A stretch of 64,000 nucleotides of DNA from Streptomyces cavernae (GTDB lineage Bacteria > Actinomycetota > Actinomycetes > Streptomycetales > Streptomycetaceae): assembly GCF_004023625.1 (NCBI RefSeq), contig NZ_RPDJ01000031.1, positions 104,851 through 168,850 on the forward strand, given 5' to 3'. Below, piece by piece: positions 18,041 to 25,860 of this stretch (the first letter of the stretch is position 1; each line of letters opens with the position of its first letter). Both the position numbers and the translations under genes were made by a program. The notes below the pieces were generated by a model, which did not search any database, was not told where the DNA came from, and saw nothing but the letters and a program-made list of their open reading frames with translations.

Positions 18041-18297
18041 CCACCAGCACCTACGGCGCCCGGACCGGCCGCGGGAGGGCCCTGCGTGGGCGGACCCTGC
18101 AGCGGGGCGGCGTGTCGCGGAAGGTGCCGGGCGGTGGGCACCCAGACCTGCGGCGCCCGGATCTGCGCCGCCTGGACCCTGCAGCGCCCGGACCCTGCGG
18201 CGGGCGGACCCCGCAGTGGGCGGCGTGTTGTGGGGCATGCGCGGTCTGCGGTGCTCCGGGATGTACGGCGGAGTGGGCGCCCCCCGTGGGCACCCAC

Positions 18298-18546
18298 TCA
18301 GCTGTCGCCGGCGCGCCGCAGGCCGAGCCGCTCCTTCTCGGAGAGGCCGCCCCAGACGCCGAACCTTTCGTCATTGCGTAGCGCGTACTCGAGACACTCG
18401 GCCCGGATCTCGCACAAGCCGCAGATCCGCTTGGCCTCCCGCACCGAGCTCCCCGGTTCGGGAAAGAAGAAGTCGCTTCCGGTCTGCGCGCACAGTGCCT
18501 GCTCCTGCCAGGCGATGCCGGGCGCGGTGATGCTGTCCTTGTGCAT
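18298..18546 (-). CDS. WhiB-family iron-sulfur transcriptional regulator
   Basis: 82 aa from the ATG at 18546. Four Fe-S cysteines: one in QALCAQTG and three in RICGLCEIRAEC. The turn GVWGGLSEKER and a basic C-terminus (RLGLRRAG) complete the family pattern. It would act with a sigma factor region 4. The neighbourhood suggests the WblJ/WblH type of S. coelicolor, but I am not sure which. An A-rich stretch just upstream (AAAAACAAGGAATC at 18571-18584) probably holds its promoter. Confidence 0.92.
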   Translation of the reverse strand: MHKDSITAPGIAWQEQALCAQTGSDFFFPEPGSSVREAKRICGLCEIRAECLEYALRNDERFGVWGGLSEKERLGLRRAGDS

Positions 18547-18748
18547 GTCGGAGATCGTGCCGCGCACCGAAAAACAAGGAATCAACGACCGATAAGCGCA
18601 GCGTTTACCCGCCGTCCGACCGCTTCTCCCCGGTGGACCGGGGTTCACACCGTCCCGGGCGCCGCCGTGCGGGGTGACGATGACGGGTCGCCATGATGGA
18701 CCCACGCACCGTACTCGCGCACGACGGCGCGCCAGAGGCGCTTGCTCA

Positions 18749-18842
18749 CCGGCCGCCTCAGCGGCCCTGAGGGGCCCTGAGCGGCCGGGCGCCCGCGGCT
18801 CCCCCACGGCCGGCGCCCGGAGGCCCTCCGGAGGGCCTCCGG
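18749..18842. repeat. Nested palindromes between the WhiB and VOC genes
   Basis: CCGGCCGCCTCAG (18749-18761) pairs with CTGAGCGGCCGG (18777-18788) with one bulge. Then 18817-18842 is a perfect 26-bp palindrome (half CCGGAGGCCCTCC). This 438-bp gap holds no other visible gene. The hairpins could act as terminators; a perfect palindrome this long could also be a protein target. Confidence 0.7.
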
Positions 18843-18883
18843 AGGCCCTTGGGGGCTAGGGCCTGTGTCGGAAGTGGCGCCTG

Positions 18884-18988
18884 CCGGCCGGAAGTCCTCG
18901 TACTGGACGTACTTGGGCTTTCGGCCGGTGCGGTGAGAGGGCGTCCCGGGCGTCGCGACGGCGCGAACGTTGCCTGTTGCGGCACTAG
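18884..18988 (-). repeat. Dispersed hairpin element, copy B
   Basis: Inverted relative to copy A (11871-11995). On the minus strand it begins CTAGTGCCGCAACAGGCAAC at 18988, where TAG is the stop codon of the VOC gene, and contains the 45-bp hairpin 18884-18928. The arrangement is the same as copy A: the element starts exactly at the stop codon of a neighbouring gene. Confidence 0.8.
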
Positions 18989-19776
18989 CTCCCCGGCTGT
19001 GCGCTCTTGATCACCGCGAACCGGGCGCCGTAGGGGTCCGCCAGCTTCGCCATGCGCCCCACCTCCGGCAGGTCCGTGGGTGCCATCCGTACCTTGCCGC
19101 CCAGCTGCTCGGCCTTGGCGACCGTCGCGTCCGTGTCCGTGACCTCGAAGTACGGCAGCCAGTACGCCCCCGCTTCCGCCTCGCTCGGGTCACCGGCCAG
19201 CGGGACCATCCCGCCGAACATGGCGTCCGGCCCGCCCTCCGCGGGGTTGACGCAGGTGTACATGCCTCCCGGGAAGGAGACCTCGGAGGTCTCCATACCG
19301 AACACCGAGGCGTAGAAGTCCGCAGCCGTGGCCACATCCGGGGTGTACAGCTCGATCCAGCAGAGCGAACCGGGCACGCCGGCCACTTCCAGGCCCGTGT
19401 TGGCGCCCGGCTGCCAGACGCCGAACGGCACCCCGGCCTGGTCGCCGAGCATGGCCATCCGGCCCTGGTCCAGGACGTCCATGGGCTGCATCAGCACGGT
19501 GCCCCCGGCCTGCTCGGCCGCCTTGCCCGTGGAGTCGGCGTCGGGGGTCTGGAAGTAGACCGTCCAGGCGGGCTGTCCCTGGTCGGTGGGGACCTGCATG
19601 CCGCCTGCGGCGATCCTGCCGGCCAGCCGGAACATGCCGTAACCGCCGACCTCCGGTCCCCCGGCCTGGAACTCCCAGCCGAAGAGACCGCCGTAGAAGG
19701 ACTTGGCGCCCTCTATGTCGGGGGTGCCGACATCGACCCAGTTCGGAGCGCCGGTGACGTAACGGGTGGTGAGCAT
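18985..19776 (-). CDS. VOC-superfamily protein with two glyoxalase-like modules
   Basis: 263 aa from the ATG at 19776. Two similar halves each begin with a WVDVGTPDIEGAKSFYGGLFGWE / WIELYTPDVATAADFYASVF type strand-helix, the vicinal-oxygen-chelate fold. Such proteins in Streptomyces include dioxygenases, isomerases and drug-binding proteins; the metal ligands cannot be assigned safely. Its stop codon is the first TAG of repeat copy B. A LacI-family gene lies upstream on the same strand, separated by a terminator. Confidence 0.85.
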   Translation of the reverse strand: MLTTRYVTGAPNWVDVGTPDIEGAKSFYGGLFGWEFQAGGPEVGGYGMFRLAGRIAAGGMQVPTDQGQPAWTVYFQTPDADSTGKAAEQAGGTVLMQPMDVLDQGRMAMLGDQAGVPFGVWQPGANTGLEVAGVPGSLCWIELYTPDVATAADFYASVFGMETSEVSFPGGMYTCVNPAEGGPDAMFGGMVPLAGDPSEAEAGAYWLPYFEVTDTDATVAKAEQLGGKVRMAPTDLPEVGRMAKLADPYGARFAVIKSAQPGS

Positions 19777-19852
19777 GGTGCCCTCCTCCGAGGATTCCCG
19801 TTCCTCTGACTTCCTGAGTCTTGCACCGCCCACTGACACTCGCCGCCCGGTC

Positions 19853-19878
19853 CGCGGCCGGGGGTGGCCCCGGCCGCG
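19853..19878. terminator. Terminator downstream of the LacI-family gene
   Basis: CGCGGCCGGGG (19853-19863) and CCCCGGCCGCG (19868-19878) form a perfect 11-bp stem with a 4-nt loop, 110 bp past the LacI stop codon. Confidence 0.7.
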
Positions 19879-19987
19879 CGCTCCCCCGTCAAGTTGTGAA
19901 CAGGTTCAGTTCAAGGTTCTTTCAGCGCCACCCGACCCCCGCCAATGTTTGACGTGTTCACGCTCTCTGCGCCCCTGGTGGCTCCGG

Positions 19988-21025
19988 TCAGGCGGAGGCG
20001 CGTCGCACCAGGGTCGTCGGCAGGACCACGCCGGCCGACCCGCCCGCCACGCCCGCCTCCGCGGCACGGTCCCCCCGACCCCGCAGCAGCAGCCGCGCCA
20101 TCAACCGCCCCATCTCCTCGATGTCCTGACGGACCGTCGTCAAAGGTGGATCGGTCTGTTCGGCGACGGGCAGCATGTCGTCGAAGCCGATCACGGCGAC
20201 GTCCTCGGGCACCCGCCGCCCGTGCTCCCGCAGCACCCGCAGGGCACCCGAGGCGGAAAGGTCGTTGGCGGCGAACACCGCGTCGAGATCCGGACACCGC
20301 CGCAGCAGCTGCCGCATCGCCCGTTCGCCGCCCGCCGGGGTGAAGTCGCCCTCCGCGATCAGCCGCGGGTCGGCGTCGGCCATCACATCGCGAAACCCGT
20401 CGAGCCGGTCGGCCGCGGAGGTCTGGTCGAGGGCGCCGGTGATGTGCGCGATCCGCCTCCTGCCGAGCCCGACGAGATGGGTCACGGCCTCCCGCGCGCC
20501 GCCGCGGTTGTCGCTGTCGACGTACACGGCGCTGTGCGCGCCGTCCGCCCAGCCGGGCCGCCCGCCGAACACGGTGGGCACCCCGGCGCCGTGGATCAGC
20601 CCGGGCAGCGGGTCGTCGAGGTGCAGCGAGAAGACGAGCGCGCCGTCGACGTGGCCGCCCGCGAGGTAGCGGCCGACGCGCGCGTGGTCCTCGCGCCCCT
20701 CGGTGAGCAGCAGCACCAGCTGGGTGTCGTGGGCGGTCAGCTCCCGGCTGATGCCGCGCAGTTGCAGGGCGAAGAAGGGATCGGCGAAGACGCGGGTCTC
20801 CGGTTCGGCGATCACGACGGCGACGGCGTCGTACCGCCGGGTGACCAGGCTGCGCGCGGCCTGGTTGGGCACGTACCCGAGTTCCTCCACCGCCTTGCGC
20901 ACCCGGGAGACGAGGGGTTCGCGCACGCCTTCGCCACCGTTGACGACGCGCGACACCGTGGCCCGGGAAACCCCGGCCCGCGCGGCCACGGCCTCCAGTG
21001 TGGGGCGCGGCGCTGTCTCCCTCAC
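19988..21025 (-). CDS. LacI-family transcriptional regulator
   Basis: 345 aa from a GTG at 21025. The helix-turn-helix TLEAVAARAGVSRATVSRVVNG is at residues ~10-31, followed by the hinge VRKAVEELGYVPNQAARSL, then a periplasmic-binding-like effector domain ending VLPTTLVRRASA. Typical length. Targets are unknown: no sugar operon is adjacent. A GAGAGCGCTCTC palindrome 56 bp upstream is a classic LacI-type operator, so it probably represses itself. Confidence 0.92.
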   Translation of the reverse strand: MRETAPRPTLEAVAARAGVSRATVSRVVNGGEGVREPLVSRVRKAVEELGYVPNQAARSLVTRRYDAVAVVIAEPETRVFADPFFALQLRGISRELTAHDTQLVLLLTEGREDHARVGRYLAGGHVDGALVFSLHLDDPLPGLIHGAGVPTVFGGRPGWADGAHSAVYVDSDNRGGAREAVTHLVGLGRRRIAHITGALDQTSAADRLDGFRDVMADADPRLIAEGDFTPAGGERAMRQLLRRCPDLDAVFAANDLSASGALRVLREHGRRVPEDVAVIGFDDMLPVAEQTDPPLTTVRQDIEEMGRLMARLLLRGRGDRAAEAGVAGGSAGVVLPTTLVRRASA

Positions 21026-21080
21026 GGTGGAACTCCTCCTCGGCGGTGGGTGATCAGGATAGCCCCGCCGACGGGGAGGT

Positions 21081-21092
21081 GAGAGCGCTCTC
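21081..21092. promoter_or_regulatory. LacI-type operator
   Basis: GAGAGCGCTCTC is a perfect 12-bp palindrome with the central CG that LacI-family proteins read. It lies in the promoter region of the adjacent LacI-family gene. Confidence 0.7.
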
Positions 21093-21158
21093 TGAACCGC
21101 TCCTGAACCGCTCCTGAATCGCTCCTGAGTTGCTCCTGGACCGTTCTTCAACCGCTCT
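21093..21158. repeat. Six phased 11-bp repeats next to the LacI operator
   Basis: Units: TGAACCGCTCC twice, then TGAATCGCTCC, TGAGTTGCTCC, TGGACCGTTCT and TCAACCGCTCT, directly abutting the operator. Identity decays with distance from the operator. The period is about one helical turn. Confidence 0.85.
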
Positions 21159-21264
21159 CCGCTGCTGTGCGGGTCGCTCGTGGCCGACAGACCGTCGGCT
21201 CCTGCCCCGGTCCGCTGCCGCCCGGTAGCGTCGGTGCCTACGCCGGCGACGACTCGGGAAGTGG

Positions 21265-22116
21265 ATGGGAATGCCTGATGGGTGGCAGTGGGACCGTACC
21301 CTCTTCCAGGGCAGCGCGGCCTACTACGAGCGGGGGCGGCTGCCGTACGCTCCGGGCTTCGCCGGGACAGTGGCGACGGCCCTCGGTCTGGACGGCCGGG
21401 GCCGGCTCCTCGACGTCGGCTGCGGGCCGGGCATCGTGACGCTGCCCCTGGCGCGGTACTTCGCCGAGGTGGTCGGCGCCGACCCGGACGAGGACATGCT
21501 CGCGGAGGCCGAACGGCGGGCGCGGCGTCGGCGGGTGAGCAACGTGCGTTGGGTGGCCGCCCGTGCGGAGGACCTGCCGGCCGGGCTGGGTGAGTTCCGG
21601 GTCGTGGCGTTCGCCCAGTCCTTCCACTGGACGGATCGCGATCGTGTCGCCGCCACCGTGCTGGAGATGCTCGAACCGCACGGCGCCTTCGTCCACATCA
21701 GCGACTTCAAGAACGCGCCACCCGACCCGACGCCGCTGCCGCTGCCCGCTCCCCCGTACGCCCGGATCGCGGACCTGGTGCGCCGGTACCTGGGCCCGGT
21801 ACGCCGCGCGGGGCAGGGAACCCTCGTCAACGGCACACCGGGCCGGGAGGATCTCGTGCTGGCCCGAGCCGGTTTCGAGCGCTTCGAACGGCATGTCGTG
21901 CCGGCCGGGGACGTGGTCGACCGCACCGCGGACGACCTCGTGGCGTGGGCGTTCTCCCGGTCCGACTCCGCCCCGCATCTGTTCGGCGCCGGCCTCGAGG
22001 ACTTCGAGCGGGACCTGCGCGCGGTGCTGCGGGAGGAGTCACCCGACAACCGCTTCTCGGAGCGCCTTCCCGCCACCGAGATCATGATCTGGCGCAAGCC
22101 CGGCGGTGAGGGGTGA
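21265..22116 (+). CDS. Class I SAM-dependent methyltransferase
   Basis: 283 aa. Motif I is LLDVGCGPGIVTLPLARYF, followed by the acidic motif II (VVGADPDEDMLAEAERRA) and VVAFAQSFHWTDRD, the pattern of the Methyltransf_11/25 group. Substrate unknown. The first ATG at 21265 or the one six bases later are equally possible. It is divergent from the LacI gene, so the operator and 11-bp repeats could influence it. Confidence 0.88.
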   Translation: MGMPDGWQWDRTLFQGSAAYYERGRLPYAPGFAGTVATALGLDGRGRLLDVGCGPGIVTLPLARYFAEVVGADPDEDMLAEAERRARRRRVSNVRWVAARAEDLPAGLGEFRVVAFAQSFHWTDRDRVAATVLEMLEPHGAFVHISDFKNAPPDPTPLPLPAPPYARIADLVRRYLGPVRRAGQGTLVNGTPGREDLVLARAGFERFERHVVPAGDVVDRTADDLVAWAFSRSDSAPHLFGAGLEDFERDLRAVLREESPDNRFSERLPATEIMIWRKPGGEG

Positions 22117-22173
22117 CCACGGGGTCGCCACGGTCGGTGATGGTGCGCGGTGACGGAGGTCCCCGCGGTGGCG

Positions 22174-23169
22174 TCAGTGACTCCGCCCCGCGTACCCGGG
22201 AATCGTGCCGTCCGTCTTCCTGACCAGGAGCAGGCCGACCATCCCCATGTCCGAGTGGCTCTGGACGTGGCAGTGGTACATCCACGCCCCGGCGCCCACG
22301 CCCTCCCCCGCGATCACCTGGAAGCCGAAGGAGTCCGCCGGGCCCACGATCTTGTTGTCGATGACCTGGCTCGGGTCGTCGGGTCCCGTCAGCATCCCCG
22401 TGCGGTTGTCGGCCCAGCGGTGTCCGTGCAGATGGAAGGTGTGGTAGTACTCGCCGTGCGTGATCATGACGATCTCCACCCGGTCGCCCACCGTGGCCTC
22501 GAAGTCCGGCCCCTTGTGGCCCTCATGGCCCTGATGAGCCGTCAGGTTGTTGATCATCATGTCGTTGAAGACGATCGTGAACGTCTTGTCGGGGAGGATG
22601 TCGCCCTGTCTGCGGACGATCACCGGGCCGTAGAGTCCCTTGCGGATGCCGCCCGTTCCGTGTTCCGTGCCGACGACATGGTCGTGGTAGTGCCAGTACC
22701 CGGCACTGCCTGCCCGCCAGGTGCCGTCCTTGCGGCGGCCGGGGGCGTGGGTGCGCCAGGTGTAGGCGCGGGTGCCGCCCGGTTCGACGTCGCTGTTGTT
22801 GAGCTTCGTGCCGTCGCTGGTGATCTCGTAGTCCATGCCGTGGACGTGCAGACTGGCCGGCACGTCCAGGGTGTTCTCGAACTCGATGTGCAGGGTGTCG
22901 CCCTCGTTGAGTTCGATCAGCGGGCCCGGAATCGACGCCTTGCCCTTCTCCAGCCCGTAGCCCAGCTGTCCGTCCGGGAGTTTCTCGGCGTACATCTTGA
23001 TGTACTTCACCTTGCCGCCCGCCGGAGCCGTGCGTACCGCCCCGGCCGCGGTCGCCGACTCCGGCGCCGAGGCGAGGGACAACGATGTCACGCCCGCGAC
23101 CGTCGCGGCCCCGCCCAGCAGCATCCGCCGGTTGAAGCCGCGTCTGTCCAGACCGTCCGTGCCCTCCAT
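22174..23169 (-). CDS. Two-domain small laccase (multicopper oxidase), Tat-secreted
   Basis: 331 aa. The N-terminus has a Tat signal (DRRGFNRRMLLGGAATVAG) and an Ala-rich cleavage region, so it is exported folded. Copper ligand motifs: HVHGMDYE, WHYHDHVVG, HTFHLHGH and YHCHVQSHSDMGM, giving T1, T2 and T3 sites. Only two cupredoxin domains are present, the trimeric SLAC type known in Streptomyces (the S. coelicolor enzyme is also called EpoA). It oxidises phenols with O2. Divergent from the secreted dehydrogenase genes, 187 bp away. Confidence 0.93.
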   Translation of the reverse strand: MEGTDGLDRRGFNRRMLLGGAATVAGVTSLSLASAPESATAAGAVRTAPAGGKVKYIKMYAEKLPDGQLGYGLEKGKASIPGPLIELNEGDTLHIEFENTLDVPASLHVHGMDYEITSDGTKLNNSDVEPGGTRAYTWRTHAPGRRKDGTWRAGSAGYWHYHDHVVGTEHGTGGIRKGLYGPVIVRRQGDILPDKTFTIVFNDMMINNLTAHQGHEGHKGPDFEATVGDRVEIVMITHGEYYHTFHLHGHRWADNRTGMLTGPDDPSQVIDNKIVGPADSFGFQVIAGEGVGAGAWMYHCHVQSHSDMGMVGLLLVRKTDGTIPGYAGRSH

Positions 23170-23355
23170 GCCGAACTCCCCACCCTGCTACGGAATTGAC
23201 GGAGACAAGCCTGTGAGACGGTAACCGCGCACCCCTCGTTTTTCCACACCCAGGACAAAGTTCATGCCATCCCGGTCATACCTATTGGCGAACCAGGCAA
23301 AGAGGTCTAGCTTCCTTGGCGCTATTGCTGTGACCAACGAGGGGTGGGTGACCAC

Positions 23356-25860
23356 ATGCGGTTGACACCGCATCAAAAGCCCTTATCAGTAAGAGGGTTG
23401 AGCAGGGCCAGACGCGCCTGGACCGCCGCGCTGGCCGCCGGCTTCGTCACCGCGGGGGTCCTCACGGGCCCCACCGCCAGTGCGCGCCCAGCGCCCGAGC
23501 CGGATGTGACAACGATGTCGATCACCTCGCCGCCGGGCGGCGCGGGCCCACAGGTGCTGATCTACTACGGTTCCGGGGCGGCCGGGGAGGAGTCCCCCGT
23601 CGTCAACGCCGGGATCGAGGCGATCGAGAGCATCGGACGAACCGGTCCGGCGGCCCAGCGCTTCCAGGTCGAGGCCACGGACGACGCCTCGGTCTTCACG
23701 GACGAGGACAGGCTCGGCGAGTTCAACGCCGTGGTCTTCCTGACCGGCGGGGGCGACGTCCTCGACCCCGAACAGGAGGCGGGCCTGGAGGCCTACATGG
23801 AGGCCGGCGGCGGATTCGTGGGTGTCCACGACGCGGCGCGCGCCGAGCCGTACTCCACCTGGTTCACGGGGCTGATCGGTGCCCGTCCGGCCACGACCAG
23901 CCCCACCACGGTGCAGCGCGCGACCGTCGAGGTGGGCGACCGGCAGCATCCGGCCACCAAGGACCTGCCGCTGGAGTGGAAGCGCCCCGACAAATGGCTC
24001 AACTGGGCGAAGAACCCGTCCGGTGATGTGCACACCGTGGCCCGGGTGCGCGAGTCCACCTACCAGCCGGGGGCGAGCGGCAACGGCTGGGACCATCCGG
24101 TCAGCTGGTGCCGCGACTACGACGGCGGACGCTCCTTCTACACCGGCATGGGTGGCACGGTGTCCTCGTACGACGAGAGCGACTTCCGGTCCCATCTGCG
24201 CGGTGCCCTGCTGTGGACCAGCCGGCTGGCACAGGCCGACTGCAAGGCCACCATCACCGCCAACTACAAGGCGGAGCGGCTCACCCAGCCCAACCAGGCC
24301 GGGCAGAACGACCAGATCGGCGAGCCGCACGGGCTGGTCACCGCGCCCGACGGCCGGGTCCTCTACATCGGCCGCGGCGGAGCGGACTCCTCCCGGCCGG
24401 TGATCACCGACTGGAACAACCCGGACATCGGCAAGGGCACCGGCGAGGTCCACGTCTACGATCCGAGGACGAAGAAGGTCACCCTCGCCGCGGGACTCAC
24501 CGTCTTCGGCAACAAGGGCGGCGGCGATGAGCTGACGAAGGTGGAGGAGGGACTCCTCGGTATCGAGCTCGATCCCTCGTTCGCGCGGAACGGGTGGGTG
24601 TATCTGCACTACACACCGCACTCCGGGATCAACCGCGACACCCGGATGGCGGAGCGCCGCGTCTCCCGCTTCACCCTCGACCCCGCCACCAACAAGCTGG
24701 ACCTGAGCAGTGAGAAGGTCCTCCTCAAGTGGCCGGTGCAGATCCACAGTTGCTGCCACTCGGGTGGCGGGATGGCCTGGGACTCCAAGGGCAACCTCTA
24801 CATCGCGACCGGTGACAACAACTCCAGCGGGTTCAGCGGCGGTTACTCCGGCAACAACCCGCAGCCCACCTACAAGGGCGTCTCCTTCGCGGACGCCCGC
24901 CGGACCGCGGGCAACACCAACAACCTCAACGGCAAGATCCTGCGCATCCACCCGGAGCCGGACGGGACGTACACGCTTCCCGAGGGGAACCTCTTCACCG
25001 GCAAGGAGACCGCCGAGGGCGGCGGCAAGACGCGCGGTGAGATCTATGTGATGGGGGTCAGGAACCCGGCGCGGATCTTCGTCGACAGGAAGACCGACAT
25101 CCTGTACGCGGGCTGGGTCGGCCCGGACGCGAGCGAGCCGTCCACCACCTGGGGCCCGGCCAAGTACGACACGTTCGCGGCCATCACCAAGGCGGGCAAC
25201 CGCGGCTGGCCGTACTGCATGGGCAACAAGCAGCCCTACCGCGACCGCAATCTGCCGGACCCGTCGCAGCCGCTCGGCTGGTACGACTGCGACCGCCCGA
25301 AGAACGAGTCCCCGAACAACGACGGACTGGTCAACCTGCCGCCGGTCACGGGCAACAACATCTGGTACTCACCGCAGGGCGGCGCGCCGGACTACCCGCG
25401 CGACGCGAGTGGCATCCCCTCGTACAAGAAGGAGGAGGCCACCTACCGGCTGCCGTGGCTCAAGGGCGGCGGGCAGGCCGCGATGAACGGGCCGGTCTAC
25501 CGGTACGACGCGGCGAGCGCGAGCGGCACCAAGTGGCCGTCGTACTGGGACGGGAAGTGGTTCGTGGGGGACTTCTACGACGCCGACCAGCCGCGCAACG
25601 CGGTGCTCACCGATCCCAGGACCGTCGGTGACGGCGGGTTGCCCGTGCACTCCGAGTCGCTGAAGAAGATCGTGCCGATCGGCAACGACGGCATCAAGAA
25701 CCTCATGGACTGGAAGTTCGGTCCGGACGGCGCGCTCTACGTCCTCGACTACGGGCGCGGCTTCTTCACCTCGGACGCCAAGTCGGCGCTGTGGCGGGTG
25801 ACCTATCAGGGCGGCGGTCCGACACCGGCCGCCGATCAGCTCGTCGGAGGGGGCCGGTGA
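23356..25860 (+). CDS. Secreted ThuA domain + PQQ-type sugar dehydrogenase-like protein, TTA-containing
   Basis: 834 aa from the ATG at 23356 (GGTGGGTG upstream). A signal peptide is followed by a ThuA-like domain (residues ~60-300: VLIYYGSG, AVVFLTGGGDVL, GGGFVGVHDAA) and a beta-propeller of the glucose/sorbosone dehydrogenase type (residues ~330-820: GEPHGLVTAPDGRVLYIGR, GLLGIELDPSF, YLHYTP, GGGMAWDSKGNLYIATGDN, GKILRIHPEPDG, GVRNPARIFVD). Codon 10 is TTA (23383-23385), implying bldA-dependent expression. The stop overlaps the next start (TGATG), so the two secreted proteins are coupled. Probable carbohydrate oxidation outside the cell. Confidence 0.9.
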   Translation: MRLTPHQKPLSVRGLSRARRAWTAALAAGFVTAGVLTGPTASARPAPEPDVTTMSITSPPGGAGPQVLIYYGSGAAGEESPVVNAGIEAIESIGRTGPAAQRFQVEATDDASVFTDEDRLGEFNAVVFLTGGGDVLDPEQEAGLEAYMEAGGGFVGVHDAARAEPYSTWFTGLIGARPATTSPTTVQRATVEVGDRQHPATKDLPLEWKRPDKWLNWAKNPSGDVHTVARVRESTYQPGASGNGWDHPVSWCRDYDGGRSFYTGMGGTVSSYDESDFRSHLRGALLWTSRLAQADCKATITANYKAERLTQPNQAGQNDQIGEPHGLVTAPDGRVLYIGRGGADSSRPVITDWNNPDIGKGTGEVHVYDPRTKKVTLAAGLTVFGNKGGGDELTKVEEGLLGIELDPSFARNGWVYLHYTPHSGINRDTRMAERRVSRFTLDPATNKLDLSSEKVLLKWPVQIHSCCHSGGGMAWDSKGNLYIATGDNNSSGFSGGYSGNNPQPTYKGVSFADARRTAGNTNNLNGKILRIHPEPDGTYTLPEGNLFTGKETAEGGGKTRGEIYVMGVRNPARIFVDRKTDILYAGWVGPDASEPSTTWGPAKYDTFAAITKAGNRGWPYCMGNKQPYRDRNLPDPSQPLGWYDCDRPKNESPNNDGLVNLPPVTGNNIWYSPQGGAPDYPRDASGIPSYKKEEATYRLPWLKGGGQAAMNGPVYRYDAASASGTKWPSYWDGKWFVGDFYDADQPRNAVLTDPRTVGDGGLPVHSESLKKIVPIGNDGIKNLMDWKFGPDGALYVLDYGRGFFTSDAKSALWRVTYQGGGPTPAADQLVGGGR

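Larger units (their letters stand above)
17565..18297. other. Gene-free, extremely GC-rich repeat region
   Basis: No convincing gene: every frame is open because A/T is scarce, but codon use is unlike neighbouring genes. It is made of ~150-bp degenerate tandem blocks built from GCGCCCGG, CTGCGGCGGGCGG and GTCGCGGAAGGTGCC words, including a perfect 104-bp duplication. It separates the HEAT-like gene start from the WhiB-like gene end. Confidence 0.7.

Noticed and set aside
17108..18595. Several 200-400 aa frames in the GC-repeat gap
   Set aside because: Pro/Arg/Gly/Ala strings in every frame made by repeat DNA; no RBS, no motifs.
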